This document shows, piece after piece, positions 59,990 to 64,000 of a stretch of DNA of 64,000 bases. The notes below the pieces were generated by a model, which was not told the DNA's origin, ran no database searches, and was given only the letters and a program-made list of their open reading frames with translations. The DNA comes from Symbiodinium natans (lineage: Eukaryota; Sar; Dinophyceae; Suessiales; Symbiodiniaceae): the NCBI GenBank assembly GCA_905221605.1, contig CAJNDS010000052.1:1-64000 (forward strand), in the 5' to 3' direction. Within the stretch, counting starts at the first letter, position 1; each line of letters starts with the position of its first letter. Position numbers and translations under genes: made by a program.

Positions 59990-60232
59990 TTGGGGTTTAG
60001 GGTTTGGGGTTTAGGGTTTAGGGTTTGGGGTTTGGGGTTTGGGGTTTGGGGTTTGGGGTTTGGGGTTTGGGGTTTGGGGTTTGGGGTTGGGGGTTTGGGG
60101 TTGGGGTTTGGGGTTTGGGGTTTGGGGTTTGGGGTTTGGGGTTTGGGGTTTGGGGTTTGGGGTTTGGGGTTTGGGGTTTGGGGTTTGGGGTTTGGGGTTT
60201 GGGGTTTGGGGTTTGGGGTTTGGGGTTTGGGG
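59990..60232 (+). repeat. TTTGGGG array
   Basis: A homogeneous TTTGGGG tract, the only large block in which TTTAGGG has been replaced throughout. It produces repetitive GFGVWGL and NPKPQTP artefact frames. Confidence 0.95.
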
Positions 60233-60290
60233 TCCCCCCGACCCACCGGCCTCCACATTGATCTTGATGCCTGCATGTGGACACGCAGGC
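60233..60290 (-). CDS. Candidate short exon
   Basis: Reads PHAGIKINVEAGGSGGP after TTGCCAG-like sequence. Confidence 0.4.
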
Positions 60291-60434
60291 ACTGGCAAGA
60301 CTGACATGAGAATTGCGCCCAAAATAAGAGGGGGATCCCTCAACCCTAAACTGGCGGAAGGGCTTCTTTTTTTGCAAAGGTGTGGCTCGGCCATGTTTCC
60401 TTGCAAAGGTGTGGCTCGGCCTTGGTTCTTGGTT

Positions 60435-60960
60435 CGGGGCTGTGAATACGGTAAATTGCAGCATTGCAGAGGCTGCAAATACTGTAAATAACAGCATTTG
60501 TGCGTTGCCTGCAAATACTGTAAATAGCAGCATTTGTGCGTGTCCAGAGGTCGCAAATACTGTAACTAGCAGCATTTCCGAGTTTGCAGAGGCAGCAAAT
60601 ACTATAACTAGCAGCATTTCTGCATTTTCAGAGGCTGCAAATATGGTAAATAGCAGGATTTCTGAGTTTGGAAAGGCTGCACATACTGGGGGTTGGGAGC
60701 TTGATCTCGGCAAGCATAAGCGGCATTTCTGAGTGCCGCAAATACTGTAAATAGCAGCATCTGCGCGTTGCCAGAGCCTGCAAATTCTGTTAATAGCAGC
60801 ATTTCTGCGTTGTCAGAAAGCTGCAAATAATGTAAATAGCAGCATTTACGCGTGTCCATAGGTCGCAAATACTGTAATTAGCAGCATTTCCGAGTTTGCA
60901 GAAGCTGTAAATACTGTACAAATAGCAGCAGTTCTGCATTTTCAAAGGTTGAATAGCAGC
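60435..60960. repeat. Degenerate minisatellite (GCAAATACTGTAAATAGCAGCATTT-type)
   Basis: About ten imperfect units of roughly 40-60 bp sharing AAATACTGTAA and AGCAGCATTT. Confidence 0.85.
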
Positions 60961-60969
60961 AAGTTTAAA

Positions 60970-61665
60970 CCCGCCCACCCTCCCCCATTTGCAAACACAA
61001 TGCTCGCATCATGCGTTTGAAAAAAGAGTGTATGGCTTATAACAGGTTTTGCAAGCACAGTGCTCGCATCATGTGTTTGAAACTGTACGGCTTAAAATGG
61101 GTGCCTTGAAGAAGCGGGGGGGTTGGGGGGGGGGGGGCAGCCCCCCCCCCCCATTTGCAAACACAATGCTCGCATCATGCGTTTGAAAAAAGACTGTACG
61201 GCTTAAAATGGGTGGCAGCCCTGAAACAAGAAGGGGAGGGTTGGGCCCCCCCCATTTGCAAACACAATGCTCGCATGATTGGTTCGTACGACTTCAACCC
61301 CCCCTCCCCCATTTGCAAACACGATGCTCGCATGATGGGTTTCAGACAAAATGTTCTTTCAAAGCTTTGTGCGTCCAAATAGAGCGGGGGGGTTGGGGGG
61401 GGGGGGCAGCCTCCCCCCCATTTGCAAACACAATGCTCGCATCATGCGAGTGAAAAAAAGACTGTACGGCTTAAAATGTGTAGCAGCCTTAAGAAAGCCG
61501 GGGGGGGGTTGGGGGGGGCGCAGCCCCCCCGCGCCCCCCCCCCCATTTGCAAACACGATGCTCGGCGGGCATGATGGGTTCGTACGACTTAAACCCCCCT
61601 CATTTGCAAACACGATGCTCGCATGATGGGTTTCAGAAAACGTATGTTTTCTGAAAGCTTCGCAC
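60970..61665. repeat. Six-copy G/C-hairpin repeat family
   Basis: Units share CCCATTTGCAAACAC, ATGCTCGCAT and GACTGTACGGCTTAAAA, separated by G-run/C-run pairs able to form hairpins. A related copy lies near 33716-33795. Confidence 0.85.
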
Positions 61666-61744
61666 GTCAAAATGCCGGGGTTCAACGCGGAGCAAAGAAC
61701 ATATGTCCTTTGAAGAAAGCTCGCACGTCTAAAAAGAGCGGGGT

Positions 61745-61935
61745 TCAACACGGAGCAAAGTCGAGCCAAGCCAATCCGAGGCGAGCCAAGCCCCAACCAA
61801 GCGAGCTAACCAAGCCAAGGCCGTGCCTAGCAAGCCAACTTCAGCCGAGCGAGGCAAGCCCGAGGCGAGGAAAGCCAAGCCGAGCCTAGCCGAGCCGAGA
61901 AAAGCCAAGCCGAGCCAAGCCAAGCCAAGCCACAC
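61745..61935. repeat. GAGCCAAGCC-type simple repeat
   Basis: Degenerate 5- and 10-base units of AGCCA/AGCCG. Confidence 0.8.
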
Positions 61936-62021
61936 CTTTGCAAGGGACAGGCCCGAGCCACACCTTTGTGAAACAAAAAAAACCCCTGGGCCCCCTTCAA
62001 CTCTAAACCCTAAACCCTAAA

Positions 62022-62076
62022 CGACCGCCTTCGGGAGCCCCCAGTTGCTCGGCCAGCGCCGCCTGCACGAAGGTTT
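62022..62076 (-). CDS. Candidate exon
   Basis: Reads FVQAALAEQLGAPEGGR. Confidence 0.5.
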
Positions 62077-62168
62077 AGGGGTTCAGGGCTTAAGGGTTCA
62101 GGGTTCAGGGTTGAGTGTCTAGGGCTGAGTGTGTGGGGTTGAGGGTTGATAGGGAGATTTAACATGTA

Positions 62169-62174
<6 letters not shown>

Positions 62175-62202
<28 letters not shown>
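62175..62202. repeat. (TA)n microsatellite
   Basis: Uninterrupted TA between telomere-like sequences. Confidence 0.95.
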
Positions 62203-62204
<2 letters not shown>

Positions 62205-62277
62205 TTGAGGGTTTAGGGCGAAATGTCATGCAAAAGTCAAGCACGGAAAGTCCCCGAGCCCGAGCTCATCCCACCTC

Positions 62278-62326
62278 CACTTGCTTGCTCAGCAGCTTCG
62301 CCCGCTCCGCCTGCCAAGCTGGGCTT
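62278..62326 (-). CDS. Candidate exon with canonical donor
   Basis: Reads WQAERAKLLSKQVE; leaves at GTGGGA; helical and charged. Confidence 0.5.
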
Positions 62327-62339
62327 CCACGGAGCCCTT

Positions 62340-62341
<2 letters not shown>

Positions 62342-62382
<41 letters not shown>
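62342..62382. repeat. (GA)n microsatellite
   Basis: About 20 units. Confidence 0.95.
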
Positions 62383-62392
<10 letters not shown>

Positions 62393-62504
62393 AGGCTAAG
62401 CCTTAGGGTTCATAGGGTTTAGGGATTAGGGAGTAGGGTTTAGGGTTGAGGGTTTAGGGTTGCGGGTTGAGGGTTTTGGGGTTGCCCATGCACACCTGGA
62501 CTCA

Positions 62505-62560
62505 GACATCAGCCGAGAGCTGGGGACCCGGGGCCCGGGTGCGAGCAGGAATAGCCCTTG
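62505..62560 (-). CDS. Candidate exon
   Basis: Reads AIPARTRAPGPQLSADV. Confidence 0.4.
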
Positions 62561-62655
62561 ATTAAACCCTGAACCCTAAACCCTAAACCCTAAACCCTAA
62601 ACCCCAAACCCTAAACCCTAAACCCTAAACCCTAAACCCCCACCCCCTCCCTTCA

Positions 62656-62713
62656 CGCGGCCTCGGCTTCATAGGCCTCGCGGAAGATCGCTTCGGCCTC
62701 CGAGTCGCCCTAA
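62656..62713 (-). CDS. Candidate exon
   Basis: Reads GDSEAEAIFREAYEAEA; GTGAAGG follows and could be the donor, otherwise TGA is a stop. Confidence 0.5.
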
Positions 62714-62769
62714 ACCGACGGAACAGAAGAGGAGCTGTGGGGGGAGGGGGGGGAAGGACAGGTGGCTTT

Positions 62770-62932
62770 AGGGTTCAGGGTTTTAGGGTTTAGGGTTTAG
62801 GGTTTAGGGTGTAGGGTGTAGGGTTTAGGGTTTAGGGTTTAGGGTTTAGGGTTTAGGGTTTCGGGGCTGCGTAGGGTTTACGGTTTAGGGTTTAGGGTTT
62901 AGGGTTTCAGGTTTCAGGTTTCAGGGCTTACG
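62770..62932 (+). repeat. TTTAGGG array
   Basis: With GTGTAGG and GTTTCAG variants. Confidence 0.9.
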
Positions 62933-62933
62933 G

Positions 62934-62990
62934 TACTCGTCACTCCGCACATTCAGCAGAAACGACACGCTGACACCCTGAATCTCAAGC
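62934..62990 (-). CDS. Candidate exon with canonical borders
   Basis: Entered after GAGATTCAG; reads GVSVSFLLNVRSDEY; leaves at GTAAGC. Confidence 0.55.
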
Positions 62991-63151
62991 CTATGGCATG
63001 TGAACCTTCAACCGTAAATCTTGACCTTAGAACCCTAAACCCTAAGCCCTAGACTCCAAAACCCTAAACCCTAAACCCTAAACCCTAAGCCCTAAGCCCT
63101 AAGCCCTAAACCCTAAACCCTAAACCCTAAACCCTAAATCCCAAACCCTGG

Positions 63152-63200
63152 TTTCCACAGGAGTCTGCGCGGCCTCGGCCGTCTCCCCATCCTCAGCCTG
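63152..63200 (-). CDS. Candidate exon
   Basis: Entered after GCTGCAG; reads AEDGETAEAAQTPVET. Confidence 0.5.
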
Positions 63201-63236
63201 CAGCACGGGAGATCAGATTGCAACACGCAACGATTC

Positions 63237-63259
63237 TGTTCCCCCTTAGACTAACAGTC

Positions 63260-63294
<35 letters not shown>

Positions 63295-63441
63295 GGTTTA
63301 GGGTTTAGGGTTTAGGGTTTAGAGTTTAGGGTTTAGGGTTTAGGGTTTAGGGTTTACGGTTACTAACAGTCCCTGATAGGGATTATCATCGGGAGTACTA
63401 GAATCCCTATTAGGCACTGTTAGGTGAAGGGGGAACATCCC
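63237..63441. mobile_element. MITE family A, copy 5, split by a TA/TTTAGGG block
   Basis: Left arm TTCCCCCTTAGACTAACAG and right arm CACTGTTAGGTGAAGGGGG with GGAACATCCC. Between them, (TA)n plus a TTTAGGG array is flanked by ACTAACAGTCC at 63250-63260 and 63362-63372. Confidence 0.75.
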
Positions 63442-63444
63442 GAA

Positions 63445-63690
63445 TTATACATGCTACTGCACGATTCGGATACACAATGTATGATAGATTGTATACGATG
63501 ATTATATACAATATCTTGTATATAATGTCATACTCTCTTGTTTCTTAAATATTCATGGCTGATTTCAAATACAACTCAGTATATATCAGATAGTATGTAT
63601 GCTATACATGTTATATCATATCAAACGTGTAGCGAAACAACAATCATCACAGTTTTCGTCATAACAAGACGAAGCAGAATCATAGGACCC
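63445..63690. other. AT-rich spacer
   Basis: TATA/ATAC-rich; no coding signal. Confidence 0.6.
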
Positions 63691-63747
63691 TAAAACCTTA
63701 AACCCTAAACCCTAAACCCTAAACCCTAAACCCTACTAAACCCTAAA

Positions 63748-63815
63748 ACCCTATCCCAGGACAAGCTGCTTGGGGCGCTGCAGCAGGGCCTGGGCGTACG
63801 CTAGAGGTACCCCAA
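63748..63815 (-). CDS. Candidate exon, possible 3' end
   Basis: Reads SPFGVPLAYAQALLQRPKQL then VLG and TAG. Confidence 0.5.
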
Positions 63816-63859
63816 ACGGGGACATGGCCGACAACCATGCGCCCGAACTTGGTCCCTCA

Positions 63860-63968
63860 ACCACCCTAACTCCTAAACCCTAGACCCTAAACCCTAAACA
63901 ATAAACCCTAAACCCTAACCCTAAACCCTAAACCCTAAACCCTAGGCCCCAAACCCTAAACCCCAATC
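63860..63968 (-). repeat. CCCTAAA array
   Basis: Regular; continues almost to the window end. Confidence 0.9.
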
Positions 63969-64000
63969 CCCACTTTCCCAGCCGAAGGCTTTTTGCTCCT

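Noticed and set aside
59990-60713. Long frames of NPKPQTP and GFGVWGL repeats
   Set aside because: They are translations of the TTTGGGG array and the adjoining minisatellite.

Overview
The window looks like nuclear DNA of a dinoflagellate, most likely of the Symbiodiniaceae type; the genus cannot be read from the sequence. Plant/algal-type telomere repeats (TTTAGGG and its complement) are scattered through the interior in both orientations in dozens of blocks. Between them lie GC-rich islands of about 50-200 bp. Nearly all islands read best as short exons on the minus strand, usually entered after AG and left at GT, sometimes GC or GA. There is no bacterial operon structure, rRNA, tRNA or recognisable dinoflagellate spliced leader.

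Layout. Positions 1-1830 hold a cluster of near-palindromes and AT-rich DNA without a convincing gene. From about 1.9 to 41 kb and from 49.5 to 64 kb the window is a string of minus-strand candidate exons in telomere-repeat introns, probably belonging to several genes because some islands end in plausible stop codons (near 26.87, 36.43, 55.77 and 58.89 kb). Only one host gene could be given a family: a multi-membrane-span transporter resembling the NIPA/DUF803 branch of the drug/metabolite transporter superfamily, spread over about 21.95-25.43 kb.

An 8.5-kb Ty1/copia LTR retrotransposon on the minus strand occupies 41037-49562. It has identical 166-bp LTRs, a GGGTC target duplication, an initiator-Met-like primer site, gag, zinc knuckle, protease, integrase, reverse transcriptase and RNase H. 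Between protease and integrase it carries cargo: a GRF zinc finger in a displaced frame, a His/Asp tandem repeat, and a region with the ligand pattern of a 2-oxoglutarate/Fe(II) dioxygenase. The element sits inside what looks like a host exon.

Small elements punctuate the introns: one inverted-repeat family with five copies, a second whose end supplies a splice donor, and a 329-bp element with perfect 23-bp ends. At least seven telomere-repeat blocks are flanked by 11-24 bp direct repeats, as if they had been inserted with target duplication; one lies inside a MITE and one forms an intron of the transporter gene.

Caveat: exon calls were made by eye from reading frame, composition and splice-like borders. 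Boundaries are approximate, and a few islands also read acceptably on the other strand. Confidence values reflect this.
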